A stretch of 64,000 bases of DNA, from assembly GCF_002114285.1 (NCBI RefSeq), contig NZ_NEDJ01000004.1, forward strand, positions 37,326-101,325. Direction: 5' to 3'. Shown here piece after piece: positions 16,010 to 25,020 of the stretch. The position numbers were made by a program, and so were the translations under genes. The notes below the pieces were generated by a model. The model was not told the origin of the DNA. It saw only the letters and a program-made list of their open reading frames with translations, and ran no database searches. Source of the DNA: Halorubrum ezzemoulense DSM 17463 (lineage in GTDB: Archaea; Halobacteriota; Halobacteria; Halobacteriales; Haloferacaceae). Within the stretch, counting starts at the first letter, position 1, and each line of letters opens with the position of its first letter.

Positions 16010-16991
16010 GTCGGGCGAGACCGACGCCGCCCGCGGCGACGGCCGGCGCGTCCTCGTCACCGGCGGCTGCGGCTACATCGGGAGCGCGCTCGTCCCGCGC
16101 CTGCTCGACGATTCCCGCGTGAGCGATGTCGTCGTCCTCGACTCGCTGGCGGCGGGCTCGCCGGCACATCTCGCCGGTTGCGTCGGCGACCGGCTCGACT
16201 TCCGCCGCGGCGACGTGCGGGAGTACGGCGCCGTCGAGAGCGCGACTCGCGGCGTCGACGCCGTGATCCACCTCGCGGCGATCACCGGCGCCGCGTCGAC
16301 GCACGACCGGCGCGAGGAGACGTTCGCCGTGAACCGCGACGGCACCGAGAACGTGCTCACGGCCGCGGGGAAGTTCGACGTCGACAGCGTCGTCGTCGCC
16401 TCCTCGTGTAACAACTACGGCCGCGCGGCGAGCCGCGACATCGACGAGACGACCGAGCAGAACCCGCTCAACCCGTACGCCGAGTCGAAGGTCGCCTGCG
16501 AGCGCCTGCTCGACGAGGCGGTCGAGGCGTACGACTTCGACGCGACCGCGCTCCGCATGAGCACGAACTACGGCTGGTCGCCGGGGGTCCGCTTCAACCT
16601 CGTGGTGAACCACTTCGTTTTCCGCGGGCTCACCGACCGGCCGCTGACGGTGTACGGCGACGGCTCGAACTGGCGCCCGTTCATCCACGTGCGCGACGCG
16701 GCGAGAGCGTACCTCGACGCCGCCTTGGATCCGGACGCGTGGCCCAAGCGGGTGTACAACGTCGGCTCGAACGAGGGCAACTACCGCATCGCGGAGATTG
16801 CGGAGATCGTCCGCGAGGAGCTCGACCGCGATCTGGACGTGACGTACTTGGAGGACGAACAGCCCGGCCCCTCGTATCACGTGAACTTCGACCGCTTGGC
16901 CGAGACCGGCTTCGAGACGGAGTGGACGCTGCGGGAGGGCATTCGGGATATCGCGAACGAGCTGACCGGTACGGAGGCGACCCAAGCATGA
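16002..16991 (+). CDS. NAD-dependent nucleotide-sugar epimerase/dehydratase
   Basis: The 329-aa product belongs to the extended short-chain dehydrogenase family: NAD-binding TGGCGYIGS, catalytic YAESK (NPYAESKVACE), a substrate loop with FRGLTDRPLTVYGDGSNWRPFIHVRDAARAYLDA, and a typical C-terminus. The ATG overlaps the previous stop by 8 bases, and its own stop overlaps the next start as ATGA, so the three genes form one transcript. The closest general match is UDP-glucose 4-epimerase-like enzymes. The exact sugar cannot be told. Confidence 0.85.
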   Translation: MSESGETDAARGDGRRVLVTGGCGYIGSALVPRLLDDSRVSDVVVLDSLAAGSPAHLAGCVGDRLDFRRGDVREYGAVESATRGVDAVIHLAAITGAASTHDRREETFAVNRDGTENVLTAAGKFDVDSVVVASSCNNYGRAASRDIDETTEQNPLNPYAESKVACERLLDEAVEAYDFDATALRMSTNYGWSPGVRFNLVVNHFVFRGLTDRPLTVYGDGSNWRPFIHVRDAARAYLDAALDPDAWPKRVYNVGSNEGNYRIAEIAEIVREELDRDLDVTYLEDEQPGPSYHVNFDRLAETGFETEWTLREGIRDIANELTGTEATQA

Positions 16992-18028
16992 CAGACACGA
17001 CACAGACGGAGACGGACGGTGGGACTGGCAACAAGGAAATCGAGTCGCCGACGGTCGCGGTGACGGGCGCGGCCGGTTACATCGGTAGTCGCGTTGTCGT
17101 GGAGTTCCAGGAGGCGTATCCCGACTGGGAGCTCATCGCGATCGACAACCAGTATCGCGGGCAGGTGGATTCGATCGGCGACGTCGACATCGAGCACGTG
17201 GACGTTCGGAACCGGGACCGGCTGGAGGACGCGCTCGCTGGCGCGGACGTGGTGTGTCACCTCGCGGCGATCAGCGGCGTCGACGACTGCGACAAGAACC
17301 CCGACCTCGCGTACGAGGTGAACGTCACCGGGACGAACAACGTGGCGTGGTTCTGCCGGAAGACGGGCGCAGCGTTGGCCTTCCCGTTCAGTATGGCCGT
17401 GTTAGGCGATCCCGAGGAGTTCCCGATCACGGCCGACCAGCCGCGGGATCCGTTGAATTGGTACGGGCGGACGAAGTTGCTCGGCGAGCGGTCGATTGAG
17501 TCGTTCGCGGACGGCGCGTTCCCGGCGCATCTCTTCCTGAAGTCGAACCTCTACGGCGAACACGGGGTTGACGGAACAGAGGTTGGGAAGCCGACCGTGA
17601 TCAACTTCTTCGTGAACCGGGCGCTCGCCGGTGAAACGTTGACGGTGTACGAGCCCGGGACGCAGGCGCGGAACTTCGTTCACGTGAAGGACGTGGCGCG
17701 GGCATACGTGCGGAGCGCGGAGCGGCTGTTGGGGCAGTTGGAGCGTGGGGAGACCGGGACGGAGACGTATGAAATTGCTAGTGACGAGGATATGAGCGTG
17801 ATGGAGGTCGCGGAGATTGTGCGGGAAACGGCGTCGGAAGAGTGTGGGATCGACGTGGACGTGGAACTGGTCGAGAATCCGCGGAGCAACGAGACGATGG
17901 TTGGAGAGTTCGGGGTTGATATTTCGGATGCGGGAGAGCAGCTTAAATGGAGAATAAAAGCGTGTGTGGCGGCATCAGTTCAAGAACTATTGAGAGCAGA
18001 GCAAGGCACAAAAGAATGGGAAGGGTAG
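16988..18028 (+). CDS. NAD-dependent nucleotide-sugar epimerase/dehydratase
   Basis: The 346-aa product has TGAAGYIGSRV, then DNQYRGQVDSIGD, catalytic YGRTK (NWYGRTKLLGE) and ARNFVHVKDVARAYV. The start at ATG 16988 overlaps the preceding TGA. The frame is open far upstream, but that sequence is Arg-rich shadow. The last 30 residues (WRIKACVAASVQELLRAEQ) and the bases that encode them are less GC-rich than the rest, and the end of the operon borders an IS-rich stretch. It is the third of three epimerases in the operon, probably for a modified sugar of the surface glycan. Confidence 0.85.
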   Translation: MTDTTQTETDGGTGNKEIESPTVAVTGAAGYIGSRVVVEFQEAYPDWELIAIDNQYRGQVDSIGDVDIEHVDVRNRDRLEDALAGADVVCHLAAISGVDDCDKNPDLAYEVNVTGTNNVAWFCRKTGAALAFPFSMAVLGDPEEFPITADQPRDPLNWYGRTKLLGERSIESFADGAFPAHLFLKSNLYGEHGVDGTEVGKPTVINFFVNRALAGETLTVYEPGTQARNFVHVKDVARAYVRSAERLLGQLERGETGTETYEIASDEDMSVMEVAEIVRETASEECGIDVDVELVENPRSNETMVGEFGVDISDAGEQLKWRIKACVAASVQELLRAEQGTKEWEG

Positions 18029-18269
18029 AAAACAAGCTTCGAATTTCGCTCTTGATGGGATGAAAGCCTGCTAAGTCCCCAGCGCATGGAGTAAGAATGG
18101 GGTGCTAAAGGCCGATGCTACACAGGCGTCTTCGAACGCGTGCTCTTGATTAGTCTACGTGCCAAGGAAGCCGCATCATGGGACGCCGCCCATCTGTCTG
18201 TCCGACAGACGGGCGGCAAGCCCGAATAGGTGTGTCTCTACTCCATGCACTCCCACTCCAGAGGTCACC
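18029..18269. other. intergenic stretch with insertion-sequence debris
   Basis: No gene is seen. It contains the 14-bp repeat at 18060-18073 and two direct copies of GCTCTTGAT (18048-18056 and 18142-18150) 85 bases apart, which may be the footprint of an old insertion. Confidence 0.3.
18060..18073 (+). repeat. 14-bp inverted repeat, left copy
   Basis: ATGAAAGCCTGCTA. Its exact reverse complement is at 19466-19479. The pair brackets the dead IS110 gene, and the right copy lies near the end of the IS1595-type element. Confidence 0.6.
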
Positions 18270-19277
18270 ATGTACTACCTCGGAATCGACCTTCACAAGG
18301 ACGAATCACACGTCGCTGTTTTGGACGATGATGCCGAGGTTGTCGAATAGATTCGTGTCAAAAACGCGAAGCTCGACGAAGTTGCCGAAGAATACGCCGG
18401 AGCTAAAGAGGTGATCAAAGCAACCAGCAACTACTACACGGTCTACGACACCCTCGACGAACACCTCGACGTGGTTGTCGCAGATCCGAGCCAAACCAAA
18501 GCGATCGGCTATGCTGAGGTGAAAAACGACCGGCCCGACGCGAAGTTGCTCGCGCAACTTCGCCGAGCCGGCATGATCGCTGAGAGTTATATTCCGTCCG
18601 AAGAGCTCCGACAGCGCCGCGCACTTGTGCGCGGCCGGAAGCGATTAGTTGAGAAACGTACGGACTTCAAAAACGAAGTCCACGCTCTCCTCGACAAACA
18701 CGGGATCACCTACGACTGGGATCCATTCAGTGTGAACGGGCGAGACATCCGCGCCGGCGAGGATGTCTCGCTCGGGGTCGTCGGCGATCAGTCGATAGAG
18801 TCGTTCCTCTCGATCATCGACGAGTTAACCGCTCGGATCGAGGAACTCGAATCGTTGATCGAAGAAACTGCTTCGTCTCTTGAGGAGGCGCAGCTGTTGA
18901 TGACGATTCCTAGCGTAAGTTTCTATTCGTCGCTGCTGATCACCTCGGAGATCGGTGAGATCGACCGATTTGATGAGGCGAAGCAGGTGGTGAGTTACCT
19001 GGGATTGGATCCGGCCGTCCGCGAGTCAGGGGACTCGCGGACGGAAGGTTCAATCTCGAAGCGCGAAAGTGGAGAATTACGCTGGATCCTCGTTCAGTGC
19101 GTTTAAACAGCGGTTCACCGGTGTAACGATCCGTATCTTGGACGGTTTTACCCTCGATTGAAACAGAGGAAGAATCATCAGATAGCAATCGTCGCAACGG
19201 CGCGAAAACTGCTCGTGTCAATCTTCCATATGCTGGAGCGTGAGGAAGTGTATGATTCACCAGAGGTGAGTGCCTGA
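18270..19277 (+). pseudogene. IS110-family transposase with two in-frame stops
   Basis: From ATG 18270 a single frame of 335 codons reads MYYLGIDLHKDESHVAVLDDD, KNDRPDAKLLAQLRRAGMIAES, ALVRGRKRLVEKRTDFKNEVHALLDKHGI, then the C-terminal Tnp_20-like part (MTIPSVSFYSSLLITSEIGEIDRF, VSYLGLDPAVRESGDSRTEGSISKRESGELRWILVQC). TAG at 18348-18350 and TAA at 19104-19106 interrupt it without changing frame, and the reading resumes to TGA 19275-19277 (LKQRKNHQIAIVATARKLLVSIFHML). IS110 enzymes are DEDD recombinases. This copy is dead unless the stops are read through. Confidence 0.85.
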
Positions 19278-19502
19278 AGGCCGCGGCCCGGCGGCCCTCA
19301 TCGGCCGGCCGCAGCGGTCGTAAGCTACAGCTGTCCCTTCACGTTCTGACCGCCTGCCGGCTGGTTCCTGAACCACCACGGTGCCTGCTTGCGGTCTCTC
19401 TTTCGTGATCAAGATCGGATCGATCCCGGCAAAAAATATAGTATCGCAGACGTGGTTTGTTGAGCTAGCAGGCTTTCATAGGTGAAGTACGTTGTTGGTG
19501 AG
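19278..19502. other. intergenic stretch between two dead insertion sequences
   Basis: No gene is seen. It includes GC-rich self-complementary sequence around 19280-19320 and the right 14-bp repeat at 19466-19479. Confidence 0.35.
19466..19479 (-). repeat. 14-bp inverted repeat, right copy
   Basis: This is the reverse complement of 18060-18073, 23 bases from the end of the IS1595-type transposase gene. It could belong to that element's terminal repeat, with the left copy as a relic of a second insertion. Confidence 0.6.
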
Positions 19503-20381
19503 TCAGAGAAGTTCTCGAATAATCTGTTTCAGTGCTTCTCCTCTCGGTTTGCGGAGGATTCGTCGCTGAAGTTGGAGCGGTCTGAGATGCGCTGTCAGTT
19601 TGTTCTTTGAGACGCCTCGATGTGGCGAGAGCCACCGTCGCGCCAGCGACGCGTGGCTCTCGCACGTGTTCACGTGCGCGTCTCCATCAACGTACTCGCC
19701 GTCACCGTGAATAACTGCTTCTCGGTGGAAGTTCTCGTCACCGTCAAGCGGATCGTAGGCCCGAAATCCGTCCGTATAGACAGTCAGCGACTCTTCCTTG
19801 TGGTTGTCGAGAAAGAGTCGTACCGTCGCTTCGTCGGCGGATTTCGCCGGGACGATGTACCGCTGACCGGTACCGCGATCAACGAGCGTGAATACCGGCG
19901 GTTTGTCCTCTTCATGCGTTCCTCGTCCGCGTTTCGAGAGCGCACGCGAGTGCGACCCTCGGTCGCGCTTGCGGCCTTTCTTCCCGGCAGAAACGTAGAA
20001 CTCGTCGATCTCAACCGGGCCAACGAGAGAGATGTCTGGCGCGTCGGGCGTTCTGGCGAACTGCTCGACGCGCCAGCAGAGCGAGCGATACGAAACGTCG
20101 ATTTCAGCGTCTAGCTGGCGGATACTCGTGTTGAACCGGAGGAGCGAGTAGAACGCGAACAACAGCTTGAGGCCAATCTTCGCGTGCGCGAAGATCGTGC
20201 CGGTCTTGTCGTTGAACGTGCGGTCGCAATCCTTACACAGATACCGTTGGTACTCTCAATAGCTGCCGTGTTTGATCACCGATTCAGACCGGCAGCGCGG
20301 GCAGAGGCCCTCGCGCCAGCGAACCTGCTCCAGCAGGTTTGCGGCGCTCGCCTCTGAGCTCAGCAATTCAAATGGGAACAT
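19503..20381 (-). pseudogene. IS1595-type (ISXO2-like) transposase with one in-frame stop
   Basis: From ATG 20381 the frame reads MFPFELLSSEASAANLLEQV, a zinc ribbon (CPRC and CKDC), then FAHAKIGLKLLFAFYSLLRF, VEIDEFYVSAGKKGRKR, LTVYTDGFRAYDPL and HVNTCESHASLARRWL, that is, a DDE transposase with Asp, Asp and a C-terminal acidic residue. A single TGA at 20256-20258, between the two zinc-ribbon Cys pairs (GSY-stop-EYQRYLC), breaks the 292-codon frame. An Arg CGA to TGA change would explain it. The downstream part could still be made from an internal start, but without the zinc ribbon. Confidence 0.85.
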
Positions 20382-20748
20382 TATGTTCGGGTGACGCGTT
20401 CGCGTCACGCTTGCCCGCTACGCTTTCACAGCGACAGCTCTACCCAACCAACAATCTGCTTCGGAAGAGCGTCGAATTTCAACGTGTATTGGACCAGTGT
20501 GAGCCACATGGAATGTACTTGGTTATCAGATCTGTTTGCTTGACCTGGTTAGGATAAAAACACAGCAGTCAACATTCGAGTGGTCCATGTCAGGAACTGG
20601 TGATTGAAGTGAGAATCCGCAGCTCTTGGTCCAGAAAGTCACTACACGAGGTGAGTAATCATATCTGTGACGACGTGAGCGCTGATAAGTCTCTATCTCA
20701 CTGGTAAATACCGCGAGATATATTAATTCCCTATCCGGCTTTCATTAC
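20382..20748. other. intergenic region before the glycosyltransferase gene
   Basis: 367 bases with no convincing gene. The first 70 bases probably belong to the right end of the IS1595-type element. The last 60 (GCGAGATATATTAATTCC near 20710-20730) are AT-rich and contain a likely TATA box for the gene starting at 20749. Confidence 0.45.
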
Positions 20749-21870
20749 ATGCGCGTCCTATATCTAACCGAGGAATCTATCTCTTTTACTGGCGCGATGG
20801 TTCGAGGGGGCGCAATCCATGTCCGTAATGTCGTCACCGGCCTCCGCGAGCGAGGTCATGATGTGACACTCCTTGACTGGAACAACACTCCTGAGCGGCC
20901 ATTTCAAGTATCAATCTCTCCTCGATTTCGGATTGTCGAAGGGCCGCTCCGAACAGTTACCCACGCAGTACAAGCTGGGAAGCGACATAACGTAGATGTA
21001 CTCGTGTCAAAGACACGTAAGACATATATACCGGGATTGATCGCAGCACGACGGCTGGGTGTCCCTCATGTCGTCCATGTAGGCTCGAGCCTAGATCCAC
21101 CTGTCAACAGGATGTATGATCGCCTTGATCTAGCGTCGTTTTCAGCACGCTTGCGGGCACCACACGACGGTTATTTTGTTGTCTGTGAACATATTGGCAA
21201 TCAGCTTCGAAACCAAGGTGTACCCGCCAAACGAATCTTCGACGTACGCAACGCTGTCGATGTGGATCGTTTTCACCCCGATACGATTCCAGAGCCACTC
21301 GCCAATCGATTTAGAAACCGCCTCGATAGTGCTGATACAACAGATGATACGCTCAAGCTCGGGTTTGTTGGCGGCCTCCAATCGTACAAAGGACTTGATG
21401 ATCTAGCGGCCGCTCTGAATCAGGCGAACAGCAAGTGGCACCTGCTAGTGGCTGGTGATGGTCCAAGACGAAACCAACTGGCCGATCGATTTGGAAATCA
21501 AGCGACATTCCTCGGGTCAGTACCGTACGAGCAGATCCCCGCTTTATACCACGAGTTCGACATATTCGTGCTGCCTTCTCACACCGAAGGGTTGCCACGG
21601 GTTATCCTCGAAGCGCAGGCGACGGCGACTCCCGTTGTGGCGACGCGAGTTGGCGGAGTCCCGAAAGTGATCAGGAACGAGGAGACTGGACTGCTGTGTG
21701 ACGCCCACGATCCAGCTGGCTTGGCGACGCAGCTGGACCGGCTGGCCAACAAGGACATGCTCGCCGACTATCTCGGAAAGAACGGTCGGGCTACGGTCGA
21801 GGCCGAGTTTTCTTGGGACAAACTGTACGAGCGATACGAACGCTACCTAGATCGAGTGGTCATGCGATGA
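20749..21870 (+). CDS. glycosyltransferase family 4 protein
   Basis: The 373-aa product is a GT-B retaining glycosyltransferase: N-terminal MRVLYLTEESISFTGAMVRGGAIHVRNVV, the second-domain start KLGFVGGLQSYKGLDDLAAAL, and the nucleotide-sugar site HTEGLPRVILEAQATATPVVATRVGGVP with the paired Glu residues. It transfers a sugar from a nucleotide donor to a growing glycan at the cytoplasmic membrane face. An AT-rich block 20-40 bases upstream supports ATG 20749. Its stop overlaps the flippase start as ATGA. Codon usage is less GC-rich than in the core genes to the right, consistent with a transferred cluster. Confidence 0.9.
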   Translation: MRVLYLTEESISFTGAMVRGGAIHVRNVVTGLRERGHDVTLLDWNNTPERPFQVSISPRFRIVEGPLRTVTHAVQAGKRHNVDVLVSKTRKTYIPGLIAARRLGVPHVVHVGSSLDPPVNRMYDRLDLASFSARLRAPHDGYFVVCEHIGNQLRNQGVPAKRIFDVRNAVDVDRFHPDTIPEPLANRFRNRLDSADTTDDTLKLGFVGGLQSYKGLDDLAAALNQANSKWHLLVAGDGPRRNQLADRFGNQATFLGSVPYEQIPALYHEFDIFVLPSHTEGLPRVILEAQATATPVVATRVGGVPKVIRNEETGLLCDAHDPAGLATQLDRLANKDMLADYLGKNGRATVEAEFSWDKLYERYERYLDRVVMR

Positions 21871-23399
21871 GCGACCTCGATCAGGCGATTCGTGATGTCG
21901 TCAAAGGGGCGAGTGTGATCACGTTCGGGCTGGTACTACAATTGTTCATCGCCTTCGTGGCACAGGTAATTGCGGCCCGATACCTTTCAGTTGGAGACTT
22001 CGGGGGCCTGACCGCCGGGACAGCACTGCTTGACGTTGGAGCAATCGCCGGCGGCTTGGGCTTGGCGTCTGGGCTCACAAGGTACCTACCGCGGGTCGAA
22101 GCGGATAAAAAACGGACGCTAGTGACCGTATTGGTACTCATCTCGGTTGCTTCGTCGACGGCGCTCGGGGCGACGATCGCACTCAACGCCTCGTTCATAG
22201 CGTCAGAGATATTTGGCGACCCGAACGTCACGGTTAGTATTCGTATATTTGGCGCTGCGATTCCGTTTGCTACGGTTCTCAACCTCGCCGTGGGCGGCAT
22301 CCGAGGACAAGAGCGCTCAACGTACTGGGTGATGGTGAAGAATATCGTCCATCCGGTGGCACGCATCTCGCTCGTCGTCGTCGCCGTTCTATATGGGTTG
22401 GGCCAGATCGGGATCGCTGGAGCCTACGCTGTCCCGTACGTGATCAGCGGATTCGTTGGCCTGGCGCTTCTGTACCATACCTTGCCACAGTCACGATCTG
22501 CCCTCGATCCCAACCGCACAGCAGAGGTAATTCGGTACTCATTACCGTTTACGATTAGCGGTATTTCTGGATTCGTCTACCGGAGCATTGACATTTTCTT
22601 GATCCTGTACTTTCTGACTGATGCTGCGACAGGCATATACGGGGTCGCATACGCAGCGACAAGCTTTATGGGGCTATTCTCGACGGCTTTTAATTTCCTG
22701 AGTACGCCCATCGCGAGCAGGCTCGAGAAACAAGGAGCCGTCGACGGCGTCATGGAATTGTTTCACACGGTCGTCCGGTGGCTTCTCGTCATGAGTGTCT
22801 GTGCGCTCGTCCCGCTCGGCGTGTTCGCAACTGATTTCATTGTGATCATCTACCAGTCGAAGTACGCCGACGGCGGGATAGTTCTGTCAATCCTCGCAGT
22901 CGGGTTCGCAGCAAAAAACGTCCTGAGTGTACACAACTCCATCCTCGAGGCTGTCGGGCGATCACAGATCCTCTCGGTTAACAGCACTATCGCAGCAGTC
23001 ACGAATATCCTGCTCAACTTCGCGCTGATCCCACAAATGGGTATCACCGGGGCAGCGATAGCCACAGTTGTATCGTTCATGCTCCGTGACGGACTGGCGG
23101 CAATTCAGGTATACCTCACACTGGATAAGACGCCGCTGACCTGGGGATCGGTTCGACCTCTCGTGCTCGGAATGCCCTTCCTCGCTGTTGTCTGGGCATT
23201 TCTCGCACCGGCGATCCCAACAACGTTCCTCTGGCTGGTGGGGGTTACGGTAATGACCGGACTTGTCTATGTTGCCGCCGTACTGGTCGCTTTCGGGCTT
23301 ACCCCGACAGAGGTCATGCTCATCCGTTCAGCAGAGGAGCAGTATGGTCTCAGTCTGTCACGACTCGACTGGCTGATCCGTCGTCTCGCAAATAAGTGA
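21867..23399 (+). CDS. polysaccharide/lipid-linked oligosaccharide flippase (Wzx/MATE-like)
   Basis: The 510-aa membrane protein has about 12-14 hydrophobic segments, starting with ASVITFGLVLQLFIAFVAQVIAARYL and the family signature GDFGGLTAGTALLDVGAIAGGLGLASGLTRYLPR. Proteins of this family flip lipid-linked glycans to the outer face of the membrane. ATG 21867 overlaps the stop of the glycosyltransferase, which fixes the start and shows co-expression. It may flip the product of this cluster, or act for AglB-dependent N-glycosylation. Confidence 0.88.
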   Translation: MSDLDQAIRDVVKGASVITFGLVLQLFIAFVAQVIAARYLSVGDFGGLTAGTALLDVGAIAGGLGLASGLTRYLPRVEADKKRTLVTVLVLISVASSTALGATIALNASFIASEIFGDPNVTVSIRIFGAAIPFATVLNLAVGGIRGQERSTYWVMVKNIVHPVARISLVVVAVLYGLGQIGIAGAYAVPYVISGFVGLALLYHTLPQSRSALDPNRTAEVIRYSLPFTISGISGFVYRSIDIFLILYFLTDAATGIYGVAYAATSFMGLFSTAFNFLSTPIASRLEKQGAVDGVMELFHTVVRWLLVMSVCALVPLGVFATDFIVIIYQSKYADGGIVLSILAVGFAAKNVLSVHNSILEAVGRSQILSVNSTIAAVTNILLNFALIPQMGITGAAIATVVSFMLRDGLAAIQVYLTLDKTPLTWGSVRPLVLGMPFLAVVWAFLAPAIPTTFLWLVGVTVMTGLVYVAAVLVAFGLTPTEVMLIRSAEEQYGLSLSRLDWLIRRLANK

Positions 23400-23450
23400 C
23401 TCCCTAGCAAATCAATACAAATAAATCAGCAGGTCGGACATCGATGGGCA

Positions 23451-24311
23451 ATGAGTATTGACCCGCGAGACGCTCTCACCGAAGTAGGTAAGAACTGGAA
23501 CTCCGTCAACTGGTGGCGTAATCGCGTGTTCGTTCCGTTCATCTTCGGTACTGCGACTAGGCTCTACCCTAGATATCCGGGGTACGACGAAGCGGTCCGT
23601 GTTATGGATGAAGACTGGGACACGTTGATTGTCCTCGACGCGTGTCGGGCAGACTATTTCGAGCGCGTTGTTGAGATTGACCGTTTCGACGAGTACGAGA
23701 CGCAGGTTAGTCTTGGCAGTCACTCCAGCGAGTGGACTCGCCGAAACTTCCAAGGTCAGTCCTTCGGCGATACAGTGTACATATCTGCGAACCCGCACAC
23801 GTCACTCGAGGCCAGCAACGCTTTTCACCACATCGTCGAGTTGTGGGAGACCGATACTGATGAGCGGACTGGCGTCGTGCCCCCTGAAGCTGTCCGAGAT
23901 GCTGCCATTGAGACCTACAAGAATTTTGACGATAAGCGTCTAATCGTCCACTTCATGCAGCCTCACGGGCCATTCATTGGGAGCGAGATCGGTGACGACC
24001 ACGAAAATAAGTCCGAGTACTGGCAAGCCTACGCCGAAAATCTGGAGTACGTTATGCGGTTCGTCGATGATGTCATGGAGGCCATTCCCGGAAAAACTGT
24101 CGTCACTGCGGATCACGGCCAAGCTTACGCGAGCGGTTTTTCTGAGCTGCTGGGCATCGGCGGTCACAAACCTCGACTCCGGTTCCCATCGCTGGTCGAG
24201 GTCCCGTGGGCGGTCCTAGACGGCGAGCGGCGTGAAATTCGAGCCGGTGAGACCGGTGAATCAAAAGGAGAACAAATCCAGGACCGCTTGAAGGACTTGG
24301 GGTACCTCTGA
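23451..24311 (+). CDS. alkaline-phosphatase-superfamily enzyme (sulfatase-like), short form
   Basis: The 286-aa product has the metal-binding core of the superfamily: LIVLDACRADYFE near residue 63, a candidate nucleophile region GSHSSEWTRRNF, and VVTADHGQAYASG followed by GGHKPRLRFPSLVEVPW. A Ser takes the nucleophile place and no Cys/Ser-x-Pro-x-Arg sulfatase signature is seen, so a phosphodiester or phosphotransfer activity on glycans is as likely as sulfate hydrolysis. It ends QDRLKDLGYL, like three other enzymes of this cluster. Its stop lies within the 8-bp target duplication of the IS6-type element. Confidence 0.75.
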   Translation: MSIDPRDALTEVGKNWNSVNWWRNRVFVPFIFGTATRLYPRYPGYDEAVRVMDEDWDTLIVLDACRADYFERVVEIDRFDEYETQVSLGSHSSEWTRRNFQGQSFGDTVYISANPHTSLEASNAFHHIVELWETDTDERTGVVPPEAVRDAAIETYKNFDDKRLIVHFMQPHGPFIGSEIGDDHENKSEYWQAYAENLEYVMRFVDDVMEAIPGKTVVTADHGQAYASGFSELLGIGGHKPRLRFPSLVEVPWAVLDGERREIRAGETGESKGEQIQDRLKDLGYL

Positions 24312-24312
24312 G

Positions 24313-25010
24313 GTCGGTGTTCAGATAAGGATTGAAACGTGAGGCGGTGCGTTTTCAAAGTGATTCATGCCCGAAAACGCCCGCCTCAGCGGCTTTTTAG
24401 ACGAGATCAGCTTAGAGTTTGTGGAGCGAGAAGCAACACCGAAGTTGTCGATGAAGCTCAGTATTCAGCTCCACCTTGCTGGATTATCGCTTTCGAATAC
24501 TGTTTCGTTTCTTGAGATATTTGGTGTTGATCGGGTTCGATCCACTGTTCACAACTATGTTCACAAGGCCGATCTACAGCCGGAATCTGGTCGGAGCCCG
24601 AATCACGTTGCGGTTGATGAAACGGTGATTCAGCTTGACGATGAACAATATTGGCTGTACGCTGCTGTCGATCCCGACTCAAACGATTTACTCCACACAA
24701 AGCTTGAGCCGACAAGAACGAACGTGATCGCAGATCAGTTTTTCGCGGAACTCCGCGAAAAACACGACGTGGATGACGCGATCTTTCTCGTTGATGGTGC
24801 GGTTCCACTTCACCGAGCATGTGAAAAACATGGCCTCGATTTCAGATACGAACGACATGGAAATCGGAATAGCGTCGAACGTGTCTTCCGTGAGCTAAAA
24901 CGTAGAACTGTCTGTTTCTCAAATTGTTTTAGCAACGCCGAAGCAGAAACTGCTGACGAGTGGTTGAGATCGTTCGCCTTCGCATGGAATCAGCTTATCT
25001 GAACACTACC
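24313..25010. mobile_element. IS6-family insertion sequence, complete with 8-bp target duplication
   Basis: The element is 698 bp. The ends share GTGTTCAGATAAG (24317-24329, with its reverse complement at 24994-25006) inside slightly longer imperfect terminal repeats. CCTCTGAG flanks it on both sides (24305-24312 and 25011-25018), a clean 8-bp target duplication, so the insertion is recent. It sits between two convergent sulfatase-like genes and damages neither. Confidence 0.9.
24367..25002 (+). CDS. IS6-family (ISH15-like) transposase
   Basis: The 211-aa product is full length for the compact haloarchaeal IS6 transposases. The DDE triad is intact: Asp84 (VAVDETVI), Asp143 (FLVDGAVPL) and Glu171 (NSVERVFRELKRRT). 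An N-terminal HTH-like segment (LSLSNTVSFLEIFGVDRVRSTVHNYVHK) should bind the ends. There are no internal stops, unlike the two older insertion sequences near 18-20 kb, so it is probably active. Confidence 0.93.
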   Translation: MPENARLSGFLDEISLEFVEREATPKLSMKLSIQLHLAGLSLSNTVSFLEIFGVDRVRSTVHNYVHKADLQPESGRSPNHVAVDETVIQLDDEQYWLYAAVDPDSNDLLHTKLEPTRTNVIADQFFAELREKHDVDDAIFLVDGAVPLHRACEKHGLDFRYERHGNRNSVERVFRELKRRTVCFSNCFSNAEAETADEWLRSFAFAWNQLI

Positions 25011-25020
25011 CCTCTGAGAA

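Noticed and set aside
19454..20450. Imperfect terminal repeats of the IS1595-type element (GGTTTGTTGAGCT and GGTTGGGTAGAGCT)
   Set aside because: They align only with a gap and mismatches, so the element ends could not be set.
20339..20557. 72-codon frame between the IS1595-type gene and the glycosyltransferase
   Set aside because: It overlaps the start of the dead transposase on the other strand, and its composition shows no domain.
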